Shown here piece after piece: positions 50,979 to 60,416 of a DNA stretch of 64,000 bases. The stretch is from DAOUFU01 sp034429275 (GTDB taxonomy: Bacteria > Chloroflexota > Anaerolineae > Aggregatilineales > Aggregatilineaceae), in assembly GCA_034429275.1 (NCBI GenBank), contig DAOUFU010000133.1, positions 1 through 64,000 of the forward strand. Reading direction: 5' to 3'. Positions within the stretch are counted from its first letter, which is position 1, and each line of letters starts with the position of its first letter. Both the position numbers and the translations under genes were made by a program. The notes below the pieces were generated by a model. The model was not told where the DNA came from, ran no database searches, and worked only from the letters and a program-made list of their open reading frames with translations.

Positions 50979-53900
50979 ATGACCCTTCTCAGCGAAGCAA
51001 CCGTTTCGGATTGGAATCGAGCGCTGACACTCATTGAGCGCGCCCCGTTGGTCAATGGCAGCTTCTCCGACCAGGGGAAAAATCGTCTCCGCCGCTGGCA
51101 GAACGAGACCATCTTTCAGAGCGACAGCGCGCTCTTCCAGGAACGCCTGGCGCTCGATCACCTGACCGAAGAGCGGCTGCTGGCGGTGTTAAGCGCGCCG
51201 GCGGAGACGCTGAACAACGAAGCGGCCTGGTGGACAGAACTGCAGGATGCTTTTGCTGACGAGGGCGAACGATTGAGCTTCAGTGTGCGCAGCGGCAGCG
51301 ACGACAAGGCCCCTCTGGGTTTTCTGAACCTTGTAGAGCCGCTCATCCGTCGTGCCAGAAGGCGGGTGAATCACCACCTGGACTCCCTGCAAGGGCTGCC
51401 CGTTGACCCGCAGCGCCTGGGAAACGCCCTGATCGACGGCCTGTTGGGCTACCTGCTGAATTTCTGTTTGATGCGTACGATGGTACTTGAGCTAAATGTA
51501 GCGCGTTTGACGAACCAAATCGATTCTCAAGCGCCGGATGGGGGGTTTCAGAATTTCGTTGAAAAACTGAAGGAGCCGGAATTTGCGCTCAAAATCCTGC
51601 GTGAATATCCGGTGTTGGCCCGCCAGGTTTTGATCGGCATTCAGCAGTGGGAGTATGCCAGTATCGAGTTTGCCGAGCGAATCAGCGCAGACTGGCCCGC
51701 GCTGACGGCCATGTTCAGCCCAGATCGTGAAATCGGCGATCTGGAGGAGTTTCATTCTGGAGCGGGTGACAAACATCGCGATGGTCGTTCAGTCATCATC
51801 CTGCGCTTCAGTTCGGGTTTGAAGCTGGTATACAAACCGCGCTCGCTCGCCATTGATGTGCATTTCCAGGAACTGCTGGCCTGGATCAACCAATACAGCG
51901 AAATGCCGCCCTTCCGACTGTTGAAAATTCTGGATCGGGGCACGCACGGCTGGATCGAATTTGTGGAAACCCAGGGCTGCGAGACCCAGGAGCAGCTGAC
52001 GCGGTTTTATGAACGGCAGGGGGGATACCTGGCGCTGCTGTATGCGCTGCAAGCGGTCGATTTTCATTTCGAGAATCTGGTGGCGGCTGGCGAACACCCG
52101 GTGTTGATCGATCTGGAGTCGCTGTTCCACACCCTGGCGGATGGGACAGGTGTGCGCGAATCTGACCTGGAGCGCTTGTTGGGCCGCGCAATGCAGCATT
52201 CCGTGCTGAGTATCGGCTTGCTCCCTCAGCGCATATGGGCCAGCGAGAAATTCGACGGTATTGACATGAGCGGGCTGGGGGGGCGTGGCGGCCAGCTTTC
52301 ACCTGATCGCGTCCCGACCTATGAAAACATAGGCGCGGGCACCATGCATTTCACGCGCAAGCGCATCACCATGCCCAGCAGCCACAACCGCCCGACGCTC
52401 AACGGCCAATATGTAGCGGTTCAGGACTATACCGAGGCTATCGTGAAGGGCTTCCACACCGTTTACCGCTTGCTGCTGGAGCGCCGCGAGGACTTCCTGG
52501 CTGGCCCGTTTGCTCGCTTCGCCCACGATGAGATTCGTATCATTCCGCGCCCTACTCGCATGTACGGCCTGATGCTGTACGAGAGTTTTCACCCGGACCT
52601 GCTGCGGGACGCCCTGGAGCGCGATCGCTTCTTTGACCGCCTGTGGGTCACGGCGAAGAGCCGCCCCTTCCTCAAACGGTTGATTCGCGCCGAACTCCGC
52701 GATCTGTGGGAAGGTGACATTCCCATCTTCACGAGCTATCCCGCTTCGCGCGATCTGTGGTCCAGCGACCAGGAACACATCCTGAACTTTTTTGACGTGT
52801 CGGGGATGGATTTTGTCCGCGAGCACATTCTCAAACTTGATGCGCACGATCTCGAAAAACAAACCTGGTTTATACGCGCTTCGATGGCCACCCTATCGAT
52901 GGGGGTGGGCCTGGGGAAGTGGCCGACCTATCACCCCGCTGAAACGGTGGATGCGGTTGAGCCTGGGCACTTGATCGAAGCTGCCAGGCGCATCGGCGAT
53001 CGTCTCGATATGCTGGCATTGAAAGGCGAAGATGAGGCTGCCTGGATTGGCCTGTCGCTGATCGATGAAAAGAACTGGATGCTCATTCCTCTCGGCATTG
53101 ATCTGTACAACGGGATGGCAGGGATTCTGATTTTCCTGGCCTACCTGGGAGATATCACCGGCGAGGCGCGATATACGCAGTTGGCGCAAGCCGGGTTGGA
53201 TACGGTTCTGCGCGTCCTGGAGCGCCCCGAAGCTTCCGGGCTGCCCTTAGGGGGCGCTTTTGATGGCTGGGGATCGGTGATTTTTCTGCTGACTCATCTG
53301 GGCGTTTTGTGGGGCCGACCGGAACTGCTGGATCAGGCGGAAGGCTATGTGCGCGCTATCCCTTCGCTGGTCGAAAAAGACGATCAGCTAGACATTATTG
53401 GCGGCACGGCAGGGATGCTCGCCGTGCTGTTGGCGCTTTACGAACATCGTTCAACTGCTGAGGTGCTGCAAACGGCGCGGTATTGCGGCGATTATCTGAT
53501 GCGGCAAGCCGTCCCCATGGAGCATGGCGTCGCCTGGCGAACTACGATCTCGGACAAACCGCTGGCCGGTTTTTCACATGGGGTGGCAGGGATTGCCTGG
53601 GCTTTGTCGAAACTGGCGGCGGTGACGGGTGACATACGCTATCGGGATGTGGCCCTGGCCGCCTTGCAATATGAACGCAGCCTGTTCTCCGAAGAGAAAC
53701 ACAACTGGCCTGATCTGCGCGAATTTGACCTCGAACGCTACAAAGACGACCCGGAAATGCTGGCCGTACTCCAAAAATATGAAACCGGCGAGACCAAATA
53801 CATGCACGCGTGGTGTCATGGCGCGCCCGGTGTCGGCATCGGGCGAGTGGGCATGATCATGCACACCGATACACCGGACATCCGGCACGAGATTGAGGTC

Positions 53901-54212
53901 GCGTTGCAGTCCACATTGCGTGAGGGGTTTGGAGGCAATCATTCGGTGTGCCATGGCGACCTGGGCAACCTGGAATTCGCGCTGCTGGCCAGCCAATATG
54001 TGATGCCGGAATTGCGCGACACGGTGACCGAAAAAGCGTCGATCATCCTTGAGAGCATGAACCGCTATGGCTGGTTATGTGGCGTGCCGGGTGGTGTGGA
54101 GACTCCCAGCTTTATGACCGGGCTGGCGGGGATGGGATATGAACTGCTGCGCCTGAGTGATCCGGAGCGCGTACCATCGATTCTGCTGTTAGAAGCTCCC
54201 AGGAAGGGGTAG
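50979..54212 (+). CDS. lanM: Class II lanthipeptide synthetase LanM
   Basis: The 1077-residue bifunctional enzyme phosphorylates/eliminates Ser/Thr in the precursor core and forms thioether rings. The N-terminal dehydratase (DUF4135, about 150-620) shows RDGRSVIILRFSSGLKLVYK (kinase-like Lys region), LYALQAVDFHFENLVAAGEH and VLIDLESLFHTL. The LanC-like cyclase (about 700-1070) keeps all zinc ligands: Cys946 in HAWCHGAPGVGIGR, and Cys991-His992 in NHSVCHGDLGN. Length matches LanM. It is the only LanM in the locus, so all three precursors probably share it, in contrast to classical two-component systems with two LanMs. Start at 50979 after AAAGGATAATGGGCG. Confidence 0.96.
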   Translation: MTLLSEATVSDWNRALTLIERAPLVNGSFSDQGKNRLRRWQNETIFQSDSALFQERLALDHLTEERLLAVLSAPAETLNNEAAWWTELQDAFADEGERLSFSVRSGSDDKAPLGFLNLVEPLIRRARRRVNHHLDSLQGLPVDPQRLGNALIDGLLGYLLNFCLMRTMVLELNVARLTNQIDSQAPDGGFQNFVEKLKEPEFALKILREYPVLARQVLIGIQQWEYASIEFAERISADWPALTAMFSPDREIGDLEEFHSGAGDKHRDGRSVIILRFSSGLKLVYKPRSLAIDVHFQELLAWINQYSEMPPFRLLKILDRGTHGWIEFVETQGCETQEQLTRFYERQGGYLALLYALQAVDFHFENLVAAGEHPVLIDLESLFHTLADGTGVRESDLERLLGRAMQHSVLSIGLLPQRIWASEKFDGIDMSGLGGRGGQLSPDRVPTYENIGAGTMHFTRKRITMPSSHNRPTLNGQYVAVQDYTEAIVKGFHTVYRLLLERREDFLAGPFARFAHDEIRIIPRPTRMYGLMLYESFHPDLLRDALERDRFFDRLWVTAKSRPFLKRLIRAELRDLWEGDIPIFTSYPASRDLWSSDQEHILNFFDVSGMDFVREHILKLDAHDLEKQTWFIRASMATLSMGVGLGKWPTYHPAETVDAVEPGHLIEAARRIGDRLDMLALKGEDEAAWIGLSLIDEKNWMLIPLGIDLYNGMAGILIFLAYLGDITGEARYTQLAQAGLDTVLRVLERPEASGLPLGGAFDGWGSVIFLLTHLGVLWGRPELLDQAEGYVRAIPSLVEKDDQLDIIGGTAGMLAVLLALYEHRSTAEVLQTARYCGDYLMRQAVPMEHGVAWRTTISDKPLAGFSHGVAGIAWALSKLAAVTGDIRYRDVALAALQYERSLFSEEKHNWPDLREFDLERYKDDPEMLAVLQKYETGETKYMHAWCHGAPGVGIGRVGMIMHTDTPDIRHEIEVALQSTLREGFGGNHSVCHGDLGNLEFALLASQYVMPELRDTVTEKASIILESMNRYGWLCGVPGGVETPSFMTGLAGMGYELLRLSDPERVPSILLLEAPRKG

Positions 54213-54219
54213 ATCGTTT

Positions 54220-55278
54220 ATGCGCTGCGTCGTGATGTATAGCAATGGGCACGGAAAACGCCGGGTATCCATCAACGGCCATTCCATCGGCTGCGGCTTC
54301 ATCCAAACCGATGAGCCGGAGTTCGATCCGGAGCGCTCACCGGATAAGGTGTGGGTCAGGATCAAGGGTTTTTCGTGCAATTTCCGTGATAAGGCGCTTG
54401 TGCTGCAGGCGGTTCAGGGTCGGCAAAACGGGTACTACGTCATCGGATCGGAATTCGTCGGCGAAGTTCAGCAAGTCGGCATCCATGTACACGGCTTTCA
54501 GCCGGGCGATCGCGTCATCGCAAATAACAGTTGGCCACTTGCACCGGATGGCTTGCCCGGCGGAGTGCCCACGAACCATGCAGGAAAAGAGTATCAGGCC
54601 TTTCGTCCCGCTCAGTTGGTCAAAATCCCGCGCCAGATGTCGGATGCCGAAGCTGCCATTTTCAGCATCGGCGCTCAGACCGTTTACAGTATGCTTCGCA
54701 AGCTGGATATCCCGGCGGGGGCGCGGGTGCTGGTGACGGCGGCCAAGTCGAACACGTCTCTGTTTGTTTTTGAGGCTTTGCGCCGCCGAGGGGTAGAAAC
54801 CTGGGCCTTGTCGCGCAGCCGCGATCACCAGGAGCGCCTCTATGACCTGGGAGTCAAAGAGCTGGTGCTGTTTGATCCGGCCCGTAGCCTGTCCGACACG
54901 CTCCCACATGGGTTTGAGTATGTCATCGATCCGTTTTTCGATATCTACCTGCCCTTCGCTGTGGACATCCTGACTCCGGGCGGGAAATATGTCACCTGCG
55001 GTTTTTATACGCAATCGGAGGAGATCACCATCAGCCCGGCGATGGCCCGCAATTTCCTCGGCGTGATGGCCCAGGCGATGGTCAAAAACATCACGCTGAT
55101 CGGTAACTGCCTGGGCACCCCCGATGATTTGACACGCGCCCTGGCCGATTATGAGACCGGCAGCTTTTGCCCGGTGATCGACTCTGTGTTTGGGCTGGGG
55201 CAGGTGCAGGAATTCCTGGATCGGACCTATAACGCGCCGGAGCGGTTTGGCAAAGTCGCCCTGCTATTCCAGGAGTAG
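54220..55278 (+). CDS. MDR-family dehydrogenase, LanJ-like
   Basis: The 352-residue protein is a medium-chain alcohol dehydrogenase/quinone-reductase fold: FSCNFRDKALV (catalytic Cys), GSEFVGEVQQVG, PGDRVIANN and the cofactor-binding region ARVLVTAAKSNTSLF. In lanthipeptide clusters such enzymes (LanJ_A type, as in lacticin 3147) reduce dehydroalanine or dehydrobutyrine to D-alanine or D-aminobutyrate. Its place seven bases after lanM makes a tailoring role likely. The usual GHE zinc-ligand motif reads GSE, so zinc binding may be altered and the chemistry should be tested. Confidence 0.78.
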   Translation: MRCVVMYSNGHGKRRVSINGHSIGCGFIQTDEPEFDPERSPDKVWVRIKGFSCNFRDKALVLQAVQGRQNGYYVIGSEFVGEVQQVGIHVHGFQPGDRVIANNSWPLAPDGLPGGVPTNHAGKEYQAFRPAQLVKIPRQMSDAEAAIFSIGAQTVYSMLRKLDIPAGARVLVTAAKSNTSLFVFEALRRRGVETWALSRSRDHQERLYDLGVKELVLFDPARSLSDTLPHGFEYVIDPFFDIYLPFAVDILTPGGKYVTCGFYTQSEEITISPAMARNFLGVMAQAMVKNITLIGNCLGTPDDLTRALADYETGSFCPVIDSVFGLGQVQEFLDRTYNAPERFGKVALLFQE

Positions 55279-55284
55279 CCCATC

Positions 55285-56178
55285 ATGACCGTCATCGAAT
55301 GCGATCATCTCAGCAAGGCCTACGGGCGAAAAGTCGCCGTAAACAGAGTCGCTTTCCGGGTGCAGCCGGGCGAGGTTTATGGTTTTTTGGGGCCGAACGG
55401 GGCAGGAAAAACCACCACCATTCGGATGCTGCTGGGCCTGGTTCGCCCGACGGAAGGCCAGGTCATGATTCTTGGCCAGAACCCACACAAACGGCCTGAA
55501 ATCCTGCGACGGGTGGGCGCGATGGTGGAAGGTGCCACGTTCTATCCGTATCTTTCGGGCTGGGACAACCTGAACGTAGTGGGGAACAGCCGGGGGCGGT
55601 TCGACGCCAGCCGCGCCCGCGAGCTTGCAGAGCACCTGGCGCTCACCGATGCCCTGCATCAACAGGCGGGCCAGTACTCTACCGGTATGCGCCAGCGACT
55701 TGGCATCGTGGCCGCGCTGCTCAACGATCCCGCCCTGGTGATCCTCGATGAACCAACCAGCGGGATGGACCCGGCTGGCATTCGCGATATGCGCCAGTTT
55801 TTGCGGTCGCTGGTGGACCAGGGCAGGACCGTGTTCCTCACCAGTCACCTGTTGGCCGAAGTTCAGCAGGTGTGTGATCGAGTGGCGATCATCCACCAGG
55901 GCCAGATCGTCCGCGAAGGTCCCATCCGGGAACTGCTCAATCCCAGGCCGCAGTTATTCGCGACTGTATCCGACCTGCCTCAGGCAGAGTCCGCCTTGAA
56001 TGCACGCTGGCCTGTCCGGTGCGAGGCCGCCGGTCTCCGCATTGAAGCAGAATATGATGAGGCCCCGGCTGTTCTTCAGCAGCTCACAGAGAGGGGGGTG
56101 CGCGTTTTCAGCATCGCCCCATACCAAACTTCGCTGGAATCTTATTTTCTCGAACTGGTAGAGGAGCAGCCATCATGA
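55285..56178 (+). CDS. ABC transporter ATPase, probable lantibiotic immunity (LanF-like)
   Basis: The 297-residue ATPase has Walker A GPNGAGKTT, Q-loop region, signature STGMRQRLGIVAAL and Walker B LVILDEPTSGMD, followed by HLLAEVQQVCDRVAIIHQG and a 70-residue C-terminal extension (LFATVSDLPQAESALNARWP), as in LanF/BcrA-type drug exporters. It overlaps the next gene by four bases (ATGA). With the permease it should remove the mature peptide from the producer's membrane. Ribosome site GGAG. Confidence 0.85.
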   Translation: MTVIECDHLSKAYGRKVAVNRVAFRVQPGEVYGFLGPNGAGKTTTIRMLLGLVRPTEGQVMILGQNPHKRPEILRRVGAMVEGATFYPYLSGWDNLNVVGNSRGRFDASRARELAEHLALTDALHQQAGQYSTGMRQRLGIVAALLNDPALVILDEPTSGMDPAGIRDMRQFLRSLVDQGRTVFLTSHLLAEVQQVCDRVAIIHQGQIVREGPIRELLNPRPQLFATVSDLPQAESALNARWPVRCEAAGLRIEAEYDEAPAVLQQLTERGVRVFSIAPYQTSLESYFLELVEEQPS

Positions 56179-57029
56179 CCGGGCTGTACTATGCGGAATG
56201 GAAAAAGATCAGCGGGAATCGGCTGCTGGTGGGTTGTTCGATCTGGATTTGGCCGCTGGTAGCCTGTGTGGGCGTGGGGATGTATTCCCTGGCGCTCTGG
56301 CTGAATGAGAGCGCACGCCAGAACTTTGAACCCATCGCGTGGACGGAAATCGCGTTGCTGCCCTGGCTGGCGATCAACAACCCGGTAGGGCGCTTGCTGC
56401 TGATCGGGTTTTGCGCAGCCGTCTTCGCGGGCGAATACCAGTACCAGACGTGGAAAACCATCCTGCCCGGCAACCGGCGACTCACACTGATCCTGGTCAA
56501 ATACCTGGCGGTCACCTCATTCATCGTGGTAGCGCTCGGCCTGACTACATTCCTGCTGCTGATGCTGGTGGGGGCGATGCATTGGAGCCTGGGAGAATTC
56601 TTCGGCCCGGCGCTGAGCGGCGCGATGATGGCCGACTTCCTGCCCGAATTCGGGGCTGTGGTGCTGGCTGCCGTTCTCAACAGCCTGCTGATCGGCGGGG
56701 CCGCGATCCTGGTGACACTCTATACCCGGACCATTTTGTTCGGGGTGATGGCAGGCGTGGCGGTCGCACTGATCGACTGGCTGGGCATTCCTACCATCCT
56801 GGCACTGGTGAGCAGCATCCTGGGAGTGAGCGAGATTGAGACTCTGGTCGTGCTCACCCCCTCGTTCAATCTTGAGAATCTGCGCTATTGGGTGATGGCG
56901 GGCGAGCCGCTCACGTATCTTGGGACGGATTTCCACGTTTCCTGGGTTGTCTCAGTGGTCGTTTTGGGGCTGTGGCTTGGGGGTTTGATCGGCCTTTCTG
57001 CCGCCATTTTCCAGCGCCAGGATTTGTGA
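56175..57029 (+). CDS. ABC transporter permease, probable lantibiotic immunity (LanE/G-like)
   Basis: The 284-residue membrane protein has about six hydrophobic segments (LLVGCSIWIWPLVACVGVGM; LTFLLLMLVGAM; VLAAVLNSLLIGGAAILVTL; FGVMAGVAVALIDWLGIPTI; WVVSVVVLGLWLGGLIGLSA) and the ABC2 pattern EYQYQTWKTILPGNRR. Classical systems have two permease genes (LanE and LanG). Here one is present and may act as homodimer. Last gene of the plus-strand production operon; 252 bases to the regulator. Confidence 0.85.
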   Translation: MTGLYYAEWKKISGNRLLVGCSIWIWPLVACVGVGMYSLALWLNESARQNFEPIAWTEIALLPWLAINNPVGRLLLIGFCAAVFAGEYQYQTWKTILPGNRRLTLILVKYLAVTSFIVVALGLTTFLLLMLVGAMHWSLGEFFGPALSGAMMADFLPEFGAVVLAAVLNSLLIGGAAILVTLYTRTILFGVMAGVAVALIDWLGIPTILALVSSILGVSEIETLVVLTPSFNLENLRYWVMAGEPLTYLGTDFHVSWVVSVVVLGLWLGGLIGLSAAIFQRQDL

Positions 57030-57097
57030 GTGGGCCTTGTCCGGGAAATGACTCTCTGCCGACCGTGTGTTGATGACAGGCAGGAAAATGGTAGGGG

Positions 57098-57281
57098 TGA
57101 ACTGGTGACTGATGGGGATGGGGGGCAAAACACGCATCAGTCGAAATCTCGTCACCACCAGCAAAATCGCTTCACTCATGAGCGGCTATAACAACGCGTA
57201 CTAGTCCATTTGTCCAATAGGAGGCGACCAACACAAAAGTTATAATCAGGAGGATACGCATAGCGAAATCGGGAGGAAATC
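57098..57281 (+). other. Promoter region of the SARP regulator gene
   Basis: It contains a good -10 TATAAT (57241-57246) with only a weak -35 and a strong ribosome site (GGGAGGAAATC before the TTG start). The left edge carries a 20-base segment similar to 46758-46777. I saw no GTAACG pair here. Confidence 0.5.
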
Positions 57282-60200
57282 TTGTCCGATCTGCGCATCC
57301 TCGTACTCGGTCCTCCTGTCATCACGCTTAACGGCGCACCAATTGATGTTGATACTCGTAAAGCCACTGCGCTCATCGTCTATCTGGCGGTGAAAAACAT
57401 AGCGGTTCGGCGTGATACCTTGATCACACTGTTTTGGACCGACTATGACGACAGCAGTGCTCGCGCCACATTTCGGCGAACCCTGTCGGTGGCTCACCGC
57501 GCTTTGGAGAAACAATGGCTGGATATTGACGGGGAACAAATCAGCTTAAAGCAGGGAACAGGGCTTTTTGTAGACGCCGTGCATTTCCGCACCCTGATCG
57601 CAAATGCCCGGACCCATCATGCCTCCAGCGATGTCATTTGCGCGACCTGCGCACAATGGTTAGCAGAGGCTATCGAGCTTTACCGGGATGTCTTTCTAGC
57701 AGGCTTTACCCTGAAGGATGGGGTTGAGTTTGATAACTGGCAGGAGAGCGAAGCGCAGCGGCTTTCTGAAGACCTGAACACCGCTTTTGAGCGATTGACC
57801 CGCTGGCATATGCAGAACCAGGATTATGCCGCCGCAGTGGCATATCTGCAGCGCTGGTTACAAGTCGATCCGCTTCAAGAGCCAGCGCACCATCGGCTGA
57901 TTGAGGCATACGCCCTATCGGGCCAGCGAACGGCAGCGCTCCAGCAGTATAAAGAGTTCGAGGCGCTGCTGCAAAGAGAACTGGGCGTCGTGCCGCTTCA
58001 AAAAACAGCCGAATTGTATGAAGCCGTTTTGAGGGACGATTTACGCCCGTCTACTTTGGGTAAACATCGATCAATGCCTGAGCCAACGGATCATTTACCC
58101 ATCTACACAAAACCCTTTGTGGGCAGGCAGGTCGAACTTCAGACGCTGGCACAGTGGCTCGCGACTCCTTCAGGACGCCTGTTTACGATCATCGGACCGG
58201 GGGGGATTGGGAAAACGCGCCTGGCCGTTCAGGCTGCCCGCACCCGGCTGGATCAATTTCCAGATGGCATCTATCTCTGCGCATTGCAGCCTCCCTCTGG
58301 CGACAACTCGATCATCTCACAAATTGCCAGTGCCATAGGATTTTCGTTTTACCAGGGCCCCTCGCCGAAAAAACAACTTTTGGATTATTTACAGAACAAA
58401 CACATGCTGGTGATTCTCGATAATTTCGAGACCTGCCTCGACGATGTGCTGCTCGTGCCGGAGATTCTGGGCTGCGCGCCTGGCGTCAAACTGTTGGTGA
58501 CATCCCACAAACAGCTCAATCTTCACGAAGCCTGGGTGATTCAGCTCCAGGGCCTGACCTTTCCGGCGCAGGATGATCCACACACCGATGACTTTGATTC
58601 CATACAGATGTTCGTTGAGTATGCCCGGCTGGTATCGGCTGCTTTTTCGGCGAAGGGGCAGGAAAAGGCCATTGCCCGCATCTGCCGTCTGGTAGAAGGG
58701 AACCCGCTGGCTTTGGAACTGGCCGCGCGTTGGACCGAGATGCTGCCTTGCCACGAAATCGCTGAGGAAATCTCGACCAACTTCGACCTGCTCCAGGCAT
58801 CAGCGGACAATGTCCCCGAACGCCACGCCAGCCTGTGGGCGGTTTTCGAATATTCCTGGAATCAGCTTTCCAACGAATTACGCGTTGCGTTATGGCGGCT
58901 GTGTGTTTTCCAGAATGGTTTCACTCGGCAGGCAGCACATGAGATTGCTGAAATCGAGCTTGCGATGATTGCCGCCCTCGTGCGATGTTCCATGCTTTGG
59001 GCCGATGGGCAGGGGCGCTATTTTGTGCCGCGAATCGTCAAGCACTATGCCCAGAAAAAAGCCTTGTACCAGGCGGGCAACCCCATCCCTCTAGCCGAGC
59101 GCCACAGCCGTTATTATGGCCAATGGCTGAACAACCACTTGAACGAGTTGCACGCAGTTCAGGCGGAGTTTGAAAATATCCTGGCGGGCTGGCATTGGGC
59201 TGTTCAGGCGCACAGCGCCGAACTGCTGGATCTGTACTGCGATCCCCTCCGCGTGTGTTATGACACCCTGGGCCGCCTGAGCGAAGGGCGTGAAATCTTC
59301 GCCCAGGCCGTGCAGGTGATGGCTGAATATACGACCACGTCGAAATACAGGCTGCTGTTAGGGAAACTCAAAAGCCGGTTGGGCCATTTCGAGATGCATC
59401 TTGGGGCCTTCGATGAGGCGTACAGGCTGTTGTACGAATGCCTGGATCTTTTCGAAGGAAGCACCGACTTCAGCGAACAGGCGTTTGTCTTCAATACACT
59501 GGGCCTGGTTCACCTGGTGCGCGGGCGGTATACCGAGGCGGATCGCCAGTTTGAACAGAGCCAGGAAATTTATGAAGAATTACGGGATGAAGTGGCCGTG
59601 GGCCGGGTGCTGAACAATCGGGGGCTTTTGGCGATCCACCAATCGGATCATGCGAAGGCTGCCGGGTATCTCCAACAGGCATTGCGGATCTTCCGGGCCA
59701 GTGGCAACCGGCGCTTGATTGCCTCGGCACTGAACAATCTGGGGAATGCGGCTGTTGGAGCCGAAGATTTGACCAACGCCGCGAGCTATTTCAGCGAAAG
59801 TTACCAGATCAAGCATGAGTTGGGGGATACCTGGGGGGCGGCCTGTTCATTGACAAACGTGGGGCACATTGCCCTGTCTCAAAACGAGCCGGTCAAAGCA
59901 CAGGAAGCTTTCGCGGAGAGCCTGGAACTTAGCACGACGGTGGGCCAGCAGCGCGGCGTCGTCAATGCGCTGAATGGGCTGGCCCTGGCTGCATCAAAAG
60001 AAGGGAACTTTCCGGCTGCGAGTCGACACTTTGGTGAGGCGCTTCATCTGGCGCTCAACAGTGGGGCCAATGTCACCGCGCTGGAGATCCTGAAAGATAT
60101 CGCCGATATGCTTATCAGGCGAGGTTACCAGGCGGAAGCGGCTCAAATCCTGAACACGGTGCTGCACGATCATCGAACCCATGCCCATACACGGCAGCAG

Positions 60201-60347
60201 GTGGAGGCGCTATTGAGCCAGGTGACGGAGGCGGGCCACTCACAGCGTGTCGAGACTTTTGAAGAGGTGAGGGAACGAATATTGAAGGGAAGCTATTTAC
60301 CCCTGTCACCGCTTCTGAAGGATGTATCTGGCCCTACTCTAGCGTAA
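57282..60347 (+). CDS. SARP/BTAD transcriptional regulator with NB-ARC ATPase and TPR domains
   Basis: This 1021-residue regulator starts at TTG 57282. Residues 1-90 form an OmpR-like winged helix (RILVLGPPVITLNGAPIDVD, ATFRRTLSVAHRALEKQWLD). Residues 95-250 are the BTAD activation domain (YRDVFLAGFTLKDGVEFDNW, LQRWLQVDPLQEPAHHRLIE, LQRELGVVPLQKTAELYE). Residues 280-610 are an NB-ARC-type ATPase with Walker A IGPGGIGKTRLA (about 303-314) and Walker B-like MLVILDNFETCLDD. Residues 690-1000 are TPRs (RGRYTEADRQFEQSQEIYEE, GNFPAASRHFGEALHLALNS). This is the large SARP plan (AfsR-like). It probably activates the production operon and the secreted-peptide gene through GTAACG repeats. AT content is higher than its surroundings. 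Confidence 0.93.
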   Translation: MSDLRILVLGPPVITLNGAPIDVDTRKATALIVYLAVKNIAVRRDTLITLFWTDYDDSSARATFRRTLSVAHRALEKQWLDIDGEQISLKQGTGLFVDAVHFRTLIANARTHHASSDVICATCAQWLAEAIELYRDVFLAGFTLKDGVEFDNWQESEAQRLSEDLNTAFERLTRWHMQNQDYAAAVAYLQRWLQVDPLQEPAHHRLIEAYALSGQRTAALQQYKEFEALLQRELGVVPLQKTAELYEAVLRDDLRPSTLGKHRSMPEPTDHLPIYTKPFVGRQVELQTLAQWLATPSGRLFTIIGPGGIGKTRLAVQAARTRLDQFPDGIYLCALQPPSGDNSIISQIASAIGFSFYQGPSPKKQLLDYLQNKHMLVILDNFETCLDDVLLVPEILGCAPGVKLLVTSHKQLNLHEAWVIQLQGLTFPAQDDPHTDDFDSIQMFVEYARLVSAAFSAKGQEKAIARICRLVEGNPLALELAARWTEMLPCHEIAEEISTNFDLLQASADNVPERHASLWAVFEYSWNQLSNELRVALWRLCVFQNGFTRQAAHEIAEIELAMIAALVRCSMLWADGQGRYFVPRIVKHYAQKKALYQAGNPIPLAERHSRYYGQWLNNHLNELHAVQAEFENILAGWHWAVQAHSAELLDLYCDPLRVCYDTLGRLSEGREIFAQAVQVMAEYTTTSKYRLLLGKLKSRLGHFEMHLGAFDEAYRLLYECLDLFEGSTDFSEQAFVFNTLGLVHLVRGRYTEADRQFEQSQEIYEELRDEVAVGRVLNNRGLLAIHQSDHAKAAGYLQQALRIFRASGNRRLIASALNNLGNAAVGAEDLTNAASYFSESYQIKHELGDTWGAACSLTNVGHIALSQNEPVKAQEAFAESLELSTTVGQQRGVVNALNGLALAASKEGNFPAASRHFGEALHLALNSGANVTALEILKDIADMLIRRGYQAEAAQILNTVLHDHRTHAHTRQQVEALLSQVTEAGHSQRVETFEEVRERILKGSYLPLSPLLKDVSGPTLA

Positions 60348-60375
60348 CGTTTCCGTAACGCGTTGTTGCAATAAT
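60344..60375 (+). promoter_or_regulatory. SARP-type operator and promoter of the secreted peptide gene
   Basis: Direct repeats GTAACGT (60344-60350) and GTAACGC (60355-60361), 11 bp apart, then exactly 8 bases to the -10 candidate AATAAT (60370-60375). An 8-base distance from the 3' heptamer to -10 and an 11-bp period are the described geometry of SARP sites. The first repeat overlaps the regulator's own stop codon. Confidence 0.7.
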
Positions 60376-60416
60376 GAGTTTGTCAGTCAATTCGCACCTA
60401 TTGGAGAGAGAGAACG

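Noticed and set aside
57706..60309. Several minus-strand frames within the SARP gene
   Set aside because: All are short, antisense to a continuous multi-domain protein and without ribosome sites.
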